Positions 8,690 through 17,931 of a stretch of 40,100 nucleotides of DNA are shown in pieces. The stretch is from the NCBI GenBank assembly GCA_030377965.1, contig JAUCGE010000018.1, positions 1-40,100 of the forward strand. The letters run 5' to 3'. Position numbers and translations under genes: made by a program. The notes below the pieces were generated by a model. The model saw only the letters and a program-made list of their open reading frames with translations. It did not search any database and was not told the DNA's origin. Positions within the stretch are counted from its first letter, which is position 1, and the number at the start of each line of letters is the position of its first letter. The stretch is from Desulfobacterales bacterium HSG16. Its GTDB lineage: Bacteria > Desulfobacterota > Desulfobacteria > Desulfobacterales > HSG16.

Positions 8690-8875
8690 ATGTTAGGAGT
8701 GAATGAGTTCTCCAAAAATATGATTTTTAAATCGGCCCAGGCCGGAAGAATCAGTGAAGATATTGCCTTGCAGATTGAATCGGCCATACTCAGTGGGCAG
8801 CAGAAAAGAGGATGCCGTTTGTCCAGTGAGCGCTGGCTGCTGGAAATATTTAAAACCAGCCGGGGGGTATTTTAG
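8690..8875 (+). pseudogene. GntR-family regulator remnant (N-terminal helix-turn-helix)
   Basis: The 61 translated residues contain the start of a GntR winged-helix domain. RISEDIALQIESAILSGQ corresponds to the first helix and the I-x-x-G turn, followed by RLSSERWLLEIFKTSRGV, the LPSER-LA-x-x-F-x-x-SR recognition segment. A stop (TAG) follows two codons after SRGV, where an intact regulator would continue with the wing and a ligand-binding (FCD or UTRA) domain. The fragment lies just upstream of the transporter/oxidoreductase block in the same direction, so it may once have been its local regulator. No remaining effector domain is visible before 9034. Pseudogene status is inferred from the early stop. 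Confidence 0.6.
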
Positions 8876-9033
8876 ATGCACTTTCCTGCGTCAGTTGTCT
8901 TTATATTCTACTGAACGAATATCTCAAAAAAATGGACCCCACACACCGGGGTTCTGTGGATCTGCAACTAAAGAAAGACACTGTGAAATGAGTGAACAAC
9001 GGGCTGGATAAGAACGATAAAAAGGACATGTGC

Positions 9034-9753
9034 ATGTTAGCTCTCAAAAATGTGACCAAAAAATTCGGTGAACTGATCGCTGTCAACGACTTGAGTTTTA
9101 CAGTCGAGCAGGGGCAGATCTTCGGTATCGCAGGCCCCAACGGGGCGGGGAAATCCACCGTATATAACCTGATCACCGGATTTTATCCCTATGAAGGAGA
9201 GATTGTGTTTAATGGTAAAAATCTTTCCGGGATGCCGCCTTATAAAATTGCCAGGGCAGGTATTGCCCGTACCTTTCAAATTCCCCAGATATTTCCCAGT
9301 CTGACCGTGGACACAAGTCTCAATGTGGGCAGCCGTTTCGGCTCCGGTACTGGTCTGGACCCGGCTCATGTCGATAAGATCATCGAGTTTCTGGAATTGT
9401 CCGAAGACAGATTTACAAAAACCAACAAGCTGAACCTGATGGGAAAAAAGAAGCTTATGATTGGCGCTGCATTGGCTACAAAACCAGGAATACTCATGCT
9501 GGACGAGCCTATGGCCGGTTCCAATGCCAGGGAAATAAAGGCACTCATGGACCTGATCCTCAGAATCAACCAGGAAATGGGGCTGACCATCATCATTATC
9601 GAGCATTTCATGAAAGTTTTAACCGAACTGACACAGGAACTGCTCATTATAGAATCCGGGTCCATGATCTGCTGTGATTCGCCTGAAAAAGCAACCCGTG
9701 ATCCCAAGGTAATCGAATCCTATATCGGAGATGCATATGCTGAAAATAACTAA
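9034..9753 (+). CDS. livG: Branched-chain-type ABC transporter ATPase (LivG-like)
   Basis: The protein is 239 aa. I chose ATG 9034 because AAGGA lies eight bases upstream and MLALKNVTKKFGEL begins exactly at the expected first strand; GTG 8992 and ATG 9028 in the same frame are less likely. Walker A is GPNGAGKST (34-42), Walker B ILMLDEP (153-159) and the switch His is His191 in IIIIEH. The usual LSGGQ signature is replaced by LNLMGKKK (133-140), a deviation seen in some LivG-like subfamilies as far as I recall. It is one of two cytoplasmic ATPases that power the importer with the next four genes. Its 3' end overlaps the livF-like gene, so the two are translationally coupled. Substrate is not necessarily an amino acid, because members of this family also carry urea, aromatics and small acids or alcohols. 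Confidence 0.88.
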   Translation: MLALKNVTKKFGELIAVNDLSFTVEQGQIFGIAGPNGAGKSTVYNLITGFYPYEGEIVFNGKNLSGMPPYKIARAGIARTFQIPQIFPSLTVDTSLNVGSRFGSGTGLDPAHVDKIIEFLELSEDRFTKTNKLNLMGKKKLMIGAALATKPGILMLDEPMAGSNAREIKALMDLILRINQEMGLTIIIIEHFMKVLTELTQELLIIESGSMICCDSPEKATRDPKVIESYIGDAYAENN

Positions 9754-10441
9754 TCTGAATGCCTGGTACGGGGAAGCACAGGTTTTAAAACAGGTCAATG
9801 TCTCCGTAGATCAAGGGGATGTCGTTGTAATGCTGGGACCCAACGGACATGGTAAAACCACCCTGCTCAAAGCCATCTGCGGCCTGGTCGAGAAAACAGA
9901 TGGTGACATTGTCTACCAGGGCAGTTCCATCAACGGGCTGGCCACGGAAAAGCTGGTCAACATGGGGGTGGCCTATATTGCGGAAAACCGGGAGCTGTTT
10001 CCTTACATGACGGTTCTTGAAAATTTGAAACTCGGGGCGTATGCAAAGGCTGCCCGCCCGTATGAGAAAGAAAATCTTGAAAAAATCTTTGAACTTTTCC
10101 CCAGGCTCAAAGAGAGGCGGAGCCAGATGGCTTCCACCATGAGCGGCGGAGAAGCCAAGATGCTGGCCGTTGCCCGGGGCCTGATGTCCAATGCACAATT
10201 TTTATGCATAGACGAACCATCTTTGGGGCTTCAGCCGAGTCTGCGTATGGAATTGTTTTCCACCATCAGTGAAATCAACCGGCAGGGTAAAACGATCTTT
10301 CTTGTGGAGCAGAACATTCCCCATATTTCAGATCTGGCAGACAAAATTTACGTCATGGAAGAAGGGCGCATCTCTTTTGAGGGCAGCAGTGAAGATGCAT
10401 TGGGAAATGAGCATTTAAAAGAGATATTTTTAGGTATGTAA
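9737..10441 (+). CDS. livF: Branched-chain-type ABC transporter ATPase (LivF-like)
   Basis: The protein is 234 aa and overlaps the previous gene by 17 bases. ATG 9737 is preferred over ATG 9731 because CGGAG lies six bases upstream of it. Walker A is GPNGHGKTT (34-42), the signature is canonical MSGGE (135-139), and Walker B is FLCIDEPSLGL (155-165). The LFPYMTVLENL segment (88-97) is typical of LivF rather than LivG. The His in the Ala residue position of Walker A (NGHGKT) is common in LivF-like proteins. It pairs with the LivG-like subunit as the second ATPase. The permease gene starts 20 bases on, in the same operon. Confidence 0.9.
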   Translation: MLKITNLNAWYGEAQVLKQVNVSVDQGDVVVMLGPNGHGKTTLLKAICGLVEKTDGDIVYQGSSINGLATEKLVNMGVAYIAENRELFPYMTVLENLKLGAYAKAARPYEKENLEKIFELFPRLKERRSQMASTMSGGEAKMLAVARGLMSNAQFLCIDEPSLGLQPSLRMELFSTISEINRQGKTIFLVEQNIPHISDLADKIYVMEEGRISFEGSSEDALGNEHLKEIFLGM

Positions 10442-10461
10442 ATCCAATAAGGTGAAAATAC

Positions 10462-11364
10462 ATGTTTAGCGAAGATACCATATTATTGTTTTATGAAATC
10501 ACGGACGTGATTATCGCCGGACTGTCAACAGGGTCTGTATACGCATTGATGGCAGTGGGAATGACCCTGGTTTACGGGGTGACCAAGGCATTCAATTTTG
10601 CCTATGGCGATTTTTTCAACATGGGCGGATACCTGGCATGGATGATTATGTTTGGCCTCGGCCTTGAATTTGGCGGCTACCCTCTGGTCATGATACTGGT
10701 ACTCCCCATATTATTCATTGTGGGGTACGCCCTGGAAAAGCTGCTGGTGGCACCGCTTCGAAAACGGGAGGACTGGGAGAACAAGGTCATGATGATGACC
10801 CTTGGTCTGGCACTTTTCCTGACCAGCCTTTATATGGTGGTATTCGGTGTCCGTATGAAATCTTTGCCCCCCATCCTGGAGGGAACCCTGGAAGTAGGGC
10901 AGCTGGTGTTTGCCTATCAGGATATCATGATTTTTGTCATGTCCATCAGCAGCATACTGGCCCTGGGCTGGGTACTCAATAACACACGGGTGGGCCTGGC
11001 TGTCAGGGCAGTGGCCCAGAACCCTGTGGGTGCTACCATTGTGGGCATCCCGAAAGAGAAGATCTTTGCAACAACCTTTGCCATCTCCACTGTGATGGTC
11101 GGGTTTGGCGGTATTTTACTAAGCCAGAAATGGTTCATCAATCCCAATTCCGGGGGCATCATCATGGTCAAAGCATGGGTGGTGACCGCCCTTGGAGGGA
11201 TGGGCTCCATCCGCGGCGGTCTTTTTGCCGCTTTTATTATTGGCATGCTGGAGGCTTTTGTGGGGTGGTTTTTTGGAATGAGTTACAGCATGATTGCCCT
11301 TTTTGGACTCCTGCTGGCAACCCTGGTGTTCAGACCTCAGGGGCTTATGGGAAAAGGTGAGTAA
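10462..11364 (+). CDS. livH: Branched-chain-type ABC transporter permease (LivH-like)
   Basis: The protein is 300 aa, with an AAGGTG ribosome-binding site before ATG 10462. It has about eight hydrophobic segments. Family hallmarks are the N-terminal GLSTGSVYALMAVGMTLVYG stretch, the NFAYGDFFNMGGYLAW segment, RVGLAVRAVAQNPVGATIVGI (the coupling loop that contacts the ATPases), and a late region rich in GGMGSIRGGLFAAFIIG. It forms half of the inner-membrane channel with the LivM-like protein whose gene begins four bases after this stop. Close spacing and shared direction show a single operon. Confidence 0.92.
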   Translation: MFSEDTILLFYEITDVIIAGLSTGSVYALMAVGMTLVYGVTKAFNFAYGDFFNMGGYLAWMIMFGLGLEFGGYPLVMILVLPILFIVGYALEKLLVAPLRKREDWENKVMMMTLGLALFLTSLYMVVFGVRMKSLPPILEGTLEVGQLVFAYQDIMIFVMSISSILALGWVLNNTRVGLAVRAVAQNPVGATIVGIPKEKIFATTFAISTVMVGFGGILLSQKWFINPNSGGIIMVKAWVVTALGGMGSIRGGLFAAFIIGMLEAFVGWFFGMSYSMIALFGLLLATLVFRPQGLMGKGE

Positions 11365-11367
11365 TCT

Positions 11368-12330
11368 ATGCGATTGAAACAGATGGCGATCATCATCGGC
11401 GTTCTCTACGGCATCATGGCCATTTTGCCTGTTTTTGTAGGAGATACCCGTTTTATTATGAATATCCTGGTCATGTGCCTTATCTGGGCTGTTGTGGCAT
11501 CCTGCTGGGACCTGATTATGGGGTTTGCCGGTATCTTTTCCTTTGGTCAGGTTGCCTTTTTTGTAATGGGGGCATATTGCTCCGGTATCCTGGCTATCGA
11601 ACACGGTGTTCCCCCTGTCTTTGCCATACCCCTTGCCGGTGTGTTTACCGGGGCAATGGGGGTTCTTGTGGGGCTGCCCTGCCTTCGGCTGGCAGGACCC
11701 TATGTCGCTCTGGTGACCTTTGGCGTGCATATGGCCCTGCAACCCGTACTCAGGGGAAAAATCGGATTGGCCATGGGTTCCGGCGGCTCTGTCGGGCTGT
11801 TGACCATCCCGCCGGTTAACATTTTCGGATATACCTTCAGTTCGGCCAATATGGTACCCACATTTTATCTGACCCTGCTGCTCTCCCTTGCCTGCGTTCT
11901 GGTCATAATGTTTGTGATCAAGTCCTACTGGGGAGTCGCTTTTCTGGCTCTCAAGGATTCGCCGGATTTTGCCATGAGCCTCGGCATAAGCGCGTTCAAG
12001 TATAAATTGATGGTGTTTGCCCTCACCTCATTTTTAACAGGTATTATCGGCGCTTATTATGGGCATTTTTATGGGGTATTGTCCTTCCGGATGCTGGATC
12101 TGGATCTTTTCAGCATCCTGATGGTCATGATGCTGGTGGGCGGACTGGGACATTTTCCTGGTGCGGTGTTCGGGGCTTTTATCGTGGTGGCCGGAAGCGA
12201 AATGATGGCACCGCTGGGGGCATACCGGGCTGTTGTCATGGGGGCGCTGGTGGTCATTCTGGTCCTGGTGCTGCCCAACGGGGTAATGGGCCTTTTTACA
12301 GGGAAACAGGACCGGGCAGAAGCCGGTTGA
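11368..12330 (+). CDS. livM: Branched-chain-type ABC transporter permease (LivM-like)
   Basis: The protein is 320 aa. The AAAAGGTGAG Shine-Dalgarno sequence lies inside the end of the livH-like gene. It is strongly hydrophobic with about nine spans. The LivM hallmarks are WDLIMGFAGIFSFGQVAFF near residue 50, the LRLAGPYVALVTFG segment, a coupling loop around ALKDSPDFAMSLGI, and the conserved MLVGGLGHFPGAVFGAFI stretch near 250. The C terminus ends in a short cytoplasmic tail. It completes the permease heterodimer. The gene for the periplasmic binding protein follows 41 bases later. Confidence 0.92.
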   Translation: MRLKQMAIIIGVLYGIMAILPVFVGDTRFIMNILVMCLIWAVVASCWDLIMGFAGIFSFGQVAFFVMGAYCSGILAIEHGVPPVFAIPLAGVFTGAMGVLVGLPCLRLAGPYVALVTFGVHMALQPVLRGKIGLAMGSGGSVGLLTIPPVNIFGYTFSSANMVPTFYLTLLLSLACVLVIMFVIKSYWGVAFLALKDSPDFAMSLGISAFKYKLMVFALTSFLTGIIGAYYGHFYGVLSFRMLDLDLFSILMVMMLVGGLGHFPGAVFGAFIVVAGSEMMAPLGAYRAVVMGALVVILVLVLPNGVMGLFTGKQDRAEAG

Positions 12331-12371
12331 GGTAAAAACATAAACCAAATAACAAAAAGGAAGCAGACACA

Positions 12372-13595
12372 ATGAAGAAAATCAGTTTGACAATCTGTTT
12401 GGTTATTGCAGTGTTTTCATTTATATCACCCTGGGCCATGGCCGCGGAAACCATCCCGGTGGGTGTTCCAATCCCTATGACCGGATGGGCTGCCGGCTCT
12501 GGAGCCGACTATTTTAAAGGCATTAAAATGGCCATTGACGAAATCAATGGAGCAGGCGGCCTTTTGGACAAGCAGATAGAAATCATCCGGTTTGACTCCA
12601 AGGGTTTTGAGCCTGAAGTTGTCATGCAGGCTGCCGATTACCTGTGCGGACAGAAAAAAGTGGCATCCATACACGCGGGATGGGCCGGATGGGGACAGGA
12701 TGTCCGGGCCTACGGCAAATATGATGCGCCTTTTTTTGCCGATGACGGCTCCCAGGCAGCCGTGAATATATTCAAAGAAGATCCTGCCAAATATTATAAT
12801 ATCTACCAGACAACAGACGTTGGCGTGGAACAGGCCAAAAGCATGTTCCGGGCTTTGATGGCACTGCCTTACAAATACCCTAACAAAAAGGTGGTGATCA
12901 TCAATACAGATGATTCCTGGGGCATTGAGGTTGGCGATACCCTGAATAAAAGCTTCAAGGAAAAAGGCTGGAAAGTGGCCAAGCGCGAGACCGTGCCTTA
13001 CGGCACCAATGAGTGGGGTATCCTCCTTTCCCAGATCCGCAGGATAAAACCAGCAATCATTCATATTGAAATTCCCAGCGGCCAGGAAAACATTACCTTT
13101 ATCAAGCAATTCCTGAAAAAACCGTCCAATTCAATCATCAGCCTGGGCTGGGGCATTACCCCCCGGGAAGTTGTGGATGCATTGGGCAAATCCGCTGACG
13201 GTATTGTGGGTGAGATGCCCAGCGGCCTGCCCGGACCCAAAGCCCCTAATGAAAAAGGCCAGGCATGGGTGGATAAATTCATTTCCCTTTACAAACACCA
13301 GGTTCCGGCAGGGGCATGGATTGCATACACTGCTGTCAAGGCATGGGCCAACGCCGTGGTTCAGGTGGGAGATGCCTATGATTTCAAAAAAGTGAATGCC
13401 TATCTTTCAAAAAATGGCTATGAAGGTGAGATGGGATCAATCAAATGGGACAAGGACAATGTTCTCAGGGCCCAGGCCGGAGCCCCGGTGGTTCACTATC
13501 AGGTGCAGAACGGGGAACTTGCGCCGATATTCACAGACCCGCCGTTGACACCTTACAAAGGCAGCACTTTTATTAAGCCGCCCTGGATTAAATAA
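12372..13595 (+). CDS. Branched-chain-type substrate-binding protein (LivJ/K-like)
   Basis: The protein is 407 aa, with AAAAGGAAGCA ahead of ATG 12372. Residues 1-24 form a signal peptide ending in PWAMA-AE, so the protein is periplasmic. The start of the mature part, IPVGVPIPMTGWAAGSGADY, with IKMAIDEINGAGGLLDKQIEI soon after, is the classical opening of Peripla_BP_6 proteins. Later KKVVIINTDDSWGIEVGDTL and WGITPREVVDALGKSADGIVGE mark the second lobe. It delivers the ligand to the adjacent permease. The ligand cannot be read from sequence; the three oxidoreductase genes downstream suggest an alcohol- or aldehyde-yielding compound rather than leucine (inference). A strong terminator follows 20 bases after the stop. 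Confidence 0.9.
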   Translation: MKKISLTICLVIAVFSFISPWAMAAETIPVGVPIPMTGWAAGSGADYFKGIKMAIDEINGAGGLLDKQIEIIRFDSKGFEPEVVMQAADYLCGQKKVASIHAGWAGWGQDVRAYGKYDAPFFADDGSQAAVNIFKEDPAKYYNIYQTTDVGVEQAKSMFRALMALPYKYPNKKVVIINTDDSWGIEVGDTLNKSFKEKGWKVAKRETVPYGTNEWGILLSQIRRIKPAIIHIEIPSGQENITFIKQFLKKPSNSIISLGWGITPREVVDALGKSADGIVGEMPSGLPGPKAPNEKGQAWVDKFISLYKHQVPAGAWIAYTAVKAWANAVVQVGDAYDFKKVNAYLSKNGYEGEMGSIKWDKDNVLRAQAGAPVVHYQVQNGELAPIFTDPPLTPYKGSTFIKPPWIK

Positions 13596-13615
13596 GAACC
13601 AGATAAAACAGACAA

Positions 13616-13660
13616 TGGGAATGGTCCGAAGGGCGTGCGTTTCGGGCCATTCCCATTTTA
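13616..13660 (+). terminator. Intrinsic terminator after the transporter genes
   Basis: Arms 13616-13630 and 13641-13655 pair over 15 bases (TGGGAATGG-T-CCGAA against TTCGG-G-CCATTCCCA), with a 10-base loop and then TTTTA. It would separate transporter from oxidoreductase expression, or attenuate the downstream genes by partial read-through. The ferredoxin start at 13687 lies just beyond it. Confidence 0.75.
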
Positions 13661-13686
13661 CTTTGAACAGGACTGAATTTTCATCC

Positions 13687-14115
13687 ATGACTGACAAATT
13701 ATTCATCAAAACCAATTTTGATCTATGCACGGGGTGTGAAATCTGCCAGATGGCATGCAGCACCCGTCTGCTGGGCGGATGCAATCCGCACAGGGCATTG
13801 CTGCATATTTCCCATACTCGTGAAAATCTCTACCATTTTCCTACAGTCTGCAACCAGTGCAGCAATGCATACTGTGCAAAAGTCTGCCCGGTGAATGCCA
13901 TTTCCAGGGATACTGCAACCGGGGCCATGACGGTGGATCAGGATCTCTGCGTGGCGTGCGGGCTGTGCGGCAGATACTGCCCCACCCATATGATTCATGT
14001 GGACCCGGATTTGAAAAAATCTGTTAAATGCGATCTTTGCAAAGGGAATCCCCAATGTGTGAAGGCGTGTCCTACAGGGGCACTGGAACTTGTCAGAGTG
14101 GAGGAAAAGCGATGA
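13687..14115 (+). CDS. Four-cluster [4Fe-4S] ferredoxin, AOR partner
   Basis: The protein is 142 aa. ATG 13687 is chosen because an upstream in-frame start at 13615 would place the terminator hairpin inside the coding region. Sixteen cysteines form four clusters: C14/17/20/24, C55/58/63/67, C88/91/94/98 and C115/118/124/128. This layout matches the HycB/DMSO-reductase-B-type electron carriers that accompany aldehyde:ferredoxin oxidoreductases. There is no signal peptide, so it acts in the cytoplasm. It ends in ATGA shared with the start of the oxidoreductase gene, so the two are translationally coupled. The probable role is to take electrons from the AOR and pass them on to a ferredoxin-dependent partner not encoded here. 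The Shine-Dalgarno is weak. Confidence 0.9.
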   Translation: MTDKLFIKTNFDLCTGCEICQMACSTRLLGGCNPHRALLHISHTRENLYHFPTVCNQCSNAYCAKVCPVNAISRDTATGAMTVDQDLCVACGLCGRYCPTHMIHVDPDLKKSVKCDLCKGNPQCVKACPTGALELVRVEEKR

Positions 14116-15980
14116 AGCCCAACGGATGCATGAACCGGATACTGCTGGTAGACCTTTCCCGGTCTGTGAGCCGGCCTGTTTCAGTACCCCAGAAGCTGCA
14201 AGAGGATTTTGTAGGCGGAAAAGGGTTCGGGGCCAAGCTTCTGTATGACCTGGTTCCCCAGGGGGCCGACCCTTTGGGGCCGGACAACGTCCTGATGTTT
14301 TTCACAGGCCCGCTTACCGCCACCCCTGCCCCTTCCATGCGGGCATGTGTGGTGACAAAGTCCCCCTTGACCGGGCTTTTCCTGGATGCTTATTTCGGAG
14401 GCCGGTTCGGGCCTGAAATCAAATACGCCGGCTATGACGGCCTGATCATCACTGGCCGGGCTGAAAATCCAGTTATTGTATCCATCCGTGACGACAATAT
14501 AGAGTTTATACCAGCAGATGACGTATGGGGGATGGATGCCCTGTCCGCAAATGCAAAAGTCAAACAAAAACTCGGGGCAGAGGACGCAAGAGTGGCCACC
14601 ATCGGCCAGGCAGGGGAAAACCTTGTCCGTTTCTCCCTGATCTGTTGCGAACCCAACCGGCAGGCCGGTCGGGGCGGAGCCGGGGCTGTCATGGGATCTA
14701 AAAACCTGAAAGCCATTGCCGTTCAAGGCAGCCAGCTAGTACGGGTGAACGATCCAGAGGCGTTTGAGGCGGCCTGCGGCCAGGCATTGGAAGAAATTGC
14801 CCAAAGCGAGGCATGTGAGGCCCTGACCCAGAGCGGGACCAGCTATGCTGTTCCCTGGTCAAATGCCGTAGGCACACTGCCGGTTCGCAACCATTATTAT
14901 TCAGATTATGATAAGGCTGACCGTCTTGGGGATATCGGACAGGCCAAGCACCTGTTTCTGGGCAAGGCCGCCTGCCAGGGCTGCCCCATTCGCTGCAGCC
15001 AGATGGGGGCTATCCGTACAGGTAAATACGCCCATCGTATTACCGATATTGTGGAATATGAATCTGCCGCCCTCATGGGAAGCAACCTGGAAATAGATGA
15101 TGTCCGGGCCGTGGCCCATCTGGTCAAGCTCTGTGATGCTTACGGCCTGGACAGCATGTCCACAGGAGGGGTTTTAGCATTTGCATTTGAGGTAATAGAA
15201 AAAGGGCTGATCATCCCTCCCCCGCCTGATCTGCCCTTGAAATTCGGAAGCCCTGAAGGCGCGGAATGGCTCATTCGGTCCATTGCCCTGAATGAAAATG
15301 AGATGGGATCGTTGTTGGGCCAGGGGGTCAAACGGGCATCGGAAAAGATCGGGCAGGGAAGCGATGCCTTTGCCCTGCATGTAAAAGGGATGGAAATACC
15401 CGGTTTTTCACCCAGAGGTACGCCCGGAATGGGCCTGGCTTATATGACTGCCGACCGGGGAGCCTGCCACCAGAGAGGATTTATGGTGGGTTTTGAAGTG
15501 GGGGGAGAACTCTACAATGGCAAACCCGTTGACAATTACGGATTGGACCAGAAGGCTGAAATCCTCATTGAGCAGCAGAACTACCTGAGCGGGCTGGATA
15601 TTTTAGTCAAATGCGATTTCGGGGCATTCGGCATTACAGCCCAATGCTATGCTCAGTTGTTTACCGCTGCAACAGGAAGAGAGGTCGATGCTTCCTTTTT
15701 CAACAACATCGGCGAACGGATCTGGAACCAGATAAGATTGTTCAACCTGAGAGAAGGCATGGATATCAAAGATGAGCGCCTGCCGCGAAGGTTCGTGGAA
15801 GAACCCTTGACCCGTGGCCCTCATGAAGGACGCTGTATCAGTGAAAGTGATATGGCATTCATGCTGACAGATTACTACCGGCTCCGAGGCTGGAGTCCGA
15901 AGGGCAGGCCCTCCAATGAGAAACAAAAGGAGCTGGGCCTGGACCCTCAACCGCAATATCGTTTTAACAAGGAGATTTAA
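14112..15980 (+). CDS. Aldehyde:ferredoxin oxidoreductase (tungsto/molybdopterin enzyme)
   Basis: The protein is 622 aa. ATG 14112 overlaps the ferredoxin stop by 4 bases and has GGAGGAAAAGC upstream. It oxidises an aldehyde to the carboxylic acid using a bis-pyranopterin W or Mo centre and one [4Fe-4S] cluster. The N-terminal AFOR_N domain (about 1-210) includes [28 protein letters not shown], a [20 protein letters not shown] segment and [19 protein letters not shown]-like cofactor contacts. Cluster cysteines C288, C291 and C295 sit in CQGCPIRC, and C501 in VKCDFGAFG is the expected fourth ligand. The pterin-binding D342-x-x-GLD motif is also present. Length fits the family (about 600). It is coupled to ferredoxin upstream and GMC dehydrogenase downstream. 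The aldehyde substrate is unknown, and the GMC enzyme may supply it. Confidence 0.93.
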   Translation: MKPNGCMNRILLVDLSRSVSRPVSVPQKLQEDFVGGKGFGAKLLYDLVPQGADPLGPDNVLMFFTGPLTATPAPSMRACVVTKSPLTGLFLDAYFGGRFGPEIKYAGYDGLIITGRAENPVIVSIRDDNIEFIPADDVWGMDALSANAKVKQKLGAEDARVATIGQAGENLVRFSLICCEPNRQAGRGGAGAVMGSKNLKAIAVQGSQLVRVNDPEAFEAACGQALEEIAQSEACEALTQSGTSYAVPWSNAVGTLPVRNHYYSDYDKADRLGDIGQAKHLFLGKAACQGCPIRCSQMGAIRTGKYAHRITDIVEYESAALMGSNLEIDDVRAVAHLVKLCDAYGLDSMSTGGVLAFAFEVIEKGLIIPPPPDLPLKFGSPEGAEWLIRSIALNENEMGSLLGQGVKRASEKIGQGSDAFALHVKGMEIPGFSPRGTPGMGLAYMTADRGACHQRGFMVGFEVGGELYNGKPVDNYGLDQKAEILIEQQNYLSGLDILVKCDFGAFGITAQCYAQLFTAATGREVDASFFNNIGERIWNQIRLFNLREGMDIKDERLPRRFVEEPLTRGPHEGRCISESDMAFMLTDYYRLRGWSPKGRPSNEKQKELGLDPQPQYRFNKEI

Positions 15981-17623
15981 TGATCAGACAGAAATATGAT
16001 TTTATCATCGTGGGCGGCGGATCAGCCGGCTGTGCATTAGCAAACCGCCTGAGTACCAATCCAGCCAACCGGGTTCTGGTTCTGGAGGCTGGCCGGCCCG
16101 ATTATATATGGGATATTTTTATCCACATGCCAGCGGGTCTTACCATCCCCCTGGGCAACAAACTCTATGACTGGTGCTACAATTCCGAACCTGAACCCCA
16201 TATGAAAAACAGGCGGATATTTCATGGCCGGGGAAAAGTGCTTGGGGGTTCGAGCAGCATTAACGGCATGATCTATATTCGCGGCAATGCTATGGACTAT
16301 GAAAAATGGGCGGCGGACGACGGTATGGAAAACTGGGATTATGCCCATAACCTGCCCTATTTCAAGCGCGCGGAAACCCGTCTTATAGGAGCAGATGGCT
16401 ATCACGGTTTTAACGGTCCCCTGGAACTGGAGACAGGCCCTTGCACAAACCCTTTGTTTCAGGCGTTTTTCGACGCTGCCCAGCAGGCAGGATATCCTTT
16501 GACCCCTGATGTCAACGGCCATAAGCAGGAAGGTATCGGCCCTTTTGACCGGAATATCGACAGAGGACGACGCCGGAGCGCTGCCAGAGCCTATCTTCAC
16601 CCTGTCAAACGTCGGCCCAACCTTGATGTTGTCTGCCGGGCCCATACCAACCGGATTCTTTTCGAGGGCAAGCGGGCTGTGGGGGTGGAGTTTACCAAAG
16701 GCAAGTCTGTCAATAAAGTTTATGCCGGAGAGGTGATCTGCTGCAGCGGTGCCATCAATTCTCCGCAACTGCTTCAGCTCTCTGGAGTAGGCAATGCCAA
16801 AGAACTTACCCAACTGGGCATTGATGTGGTATCTGATCTGCCTGGCGTGGGTGAAAATATGCAGGATCACCTGGAAGTGTATGTCCAGCATTCCTGCAAA
16901 CAGCCGGTTTCCGAATATCCGGCATTGCTCTGGTACAACAAGCCCTGGGTGGGATTTCAATGGCTGTTCCAGCGCAAAGGTTCGGCTGCCACAAACCATT
17001 TTGAGGCCGGCGGCTTCATCCGTACCAACGACACAGTGGAATATCCCAATGTCCAGTTTCATTTTCTGCCGGTTGCCATCCGCTATGACGGCACTTCCCC
17101 TGAAAAGGGCCATGGATACCAGGTTCATGTCGGGCCTGTAAACTCGGATGCCATTGGAAATGTTAAAATCGTCTCTACAAATCCAAAGGATCATCCGGCC
17201 CTGCGGTTCAATTATCTGTCCACGGAAAAGGATCGAAAGGAATGGGTGGAAGCCATCCATTGCACTCGTGATATCTTGAGCCAGCCGGCCTTTGAGCCAT
17301 TCAGTCGCGGAGAGCTTTCACCCGGGCCAAAGGTCAAGACAGACCAGGAAATTCTGGACTGGGTTGCAGCAGACGGAGAAACCGCCCTGCACCCCTCTTG
17401 TACCTGTAAAATGGGAACAGATAATATGGCCGTGGTTGAACCGGACACCCTCAAAGTTCACGGAATAGAAAATTTAAGGGTGGTGGATGCCTCTGTCATG
17501 CCCTATGTCACCAATGGTAATATTTACGCCCCTGTCATGATGATCGCAGAAAAAGCCGGCGATATCATTTTAGACAATACCCTCCTGCGCCCGGAAACCG
17601 AGCCCTGGTATCGGCATCAGTAA
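15980..17623 (+). CDS. GMC-family FAD-dependent alcohol dehydrogenase (choline-dehydrogenase-like)
   Basis: The protein is 547 aa, with AAGGAG seven bases before ATG 15980; the stop of the AOR gene overlaps the start by one base. It begins with the FAD-binding Rossmann motif [18 protein letters not shown], then LVLEAG. The GMC signature 1 is [20 protein letters not shown] (near 86-105), and signature 2 lies around [15 protein letters not shown]. Catalytic His471 sits in HPSCTCKMG, and the second active-site segment is [17 protein letters not shown]. It should oxidise a primary alcohol to an aldehyde, reducing FAD and then an unidentified acceptor. Placement directly after AOR suggests a two-step alcohol-to-acid route in the cytoplasm, fed by the upstream importer (inference). 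There is no signal peptide. A hairpin terminator follows. Confidence 0.93.
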   Translation: MIRQKYDFIIVGGGSAGCALANRLSTNPANRVLVLEAGRPDYIWDIFIHMPAGLTIPLGNKLYDWCYNSEPEPHMKNRRIFHGRGKVLGGSSSINGMIYIRGNAMDYEKWAADDGMENWDYAHNLPYFKRAETRLIGADGYHGFNGPLELETGPCTNPLFQAFFDAAQQAGYPLTPDVNGHKQEGIGPFDRNIDRGRRRSAARAYLHPVKRRPNLDVVCRAHTNRILFEGKRAVGVEFTKGKSVNKVYAGEVICCSGAINSPQLLQLSGVGNAKELTQLGIDVVSDLPGVGENMQDHLEVYVQHSCKQPVSEYPALLWYNKPWVGFQWLFQRKGSAATNHFEAGGFIRTNDTVEYPNVQFHFLPVAIRYDGTSPEKGHGYQVHVGPVNSDAIGNVKIVSTNPKDHPALRFNYLSTEKDRKEWVEAIHCTRDILSQPAFEPFSRGELSPGPKVKTDQEILDWVAADGETALHPSCTCKMGTDNMAVVEPDTLKVHGIENLRVVDASVMPYVTNGNIYAPVMMIAEKAGDIILDNTLLRPETEPWYRHQ

Positions 17624-17631
17624 AATAATCC

Positions 17632-17669
17632 CCCTGCAAATGCCAGGACAATATCCGGCAGATGCAGGG
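17632..17669 (+). terminator. Hairpin terminator of the oxidoreductase operon
   Basis: CCCTGC-AA-ATGCC at 17632-17644 pairs with GGCAGATGCAGGG at 17657-17669, with two mismatches and a 12-base loop. ATACCTTT follows, so the T-tract is weak. It lies 9 bases after the GMC stop. Confidence 0.6.
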
Positions 17670-17931
17670 ATACCTTTGGGATTTCAGAACTAGCATAATT
17701 CGACGTTCCAATTCATCCTTCATGAAATCGCTGCATTTTCTGTTGCATGTATGAGTTTTTTTAGATCATTTCCAATCAGGGGATTGTTTTCTGATAATTG
17801 TTTTGATATTCTTCAGATGCATGGACAAGCCACCTGTTCGAGTTTTCATACGGGGTACGGTTTTTCGTGTCTTAATCAATTGATTTATATGGATATATTG
17901 TTTTTTAACTTTCCTTACATAGAGGTGGCTG

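Noticed and set aside
16037-17260. Long open frame (407 codons) on the minus strand opposite the GMC dehydrogenase
   Set aside because: It lies wholly inside a well-supported gene with clear motifs, has no ribosome-binding site or domain, and arises from codon bias in GC-rich DNA. The same applies to antisense frames opposite 1176-1850, 11119-11742, 12426-13109 and 14181-14726.
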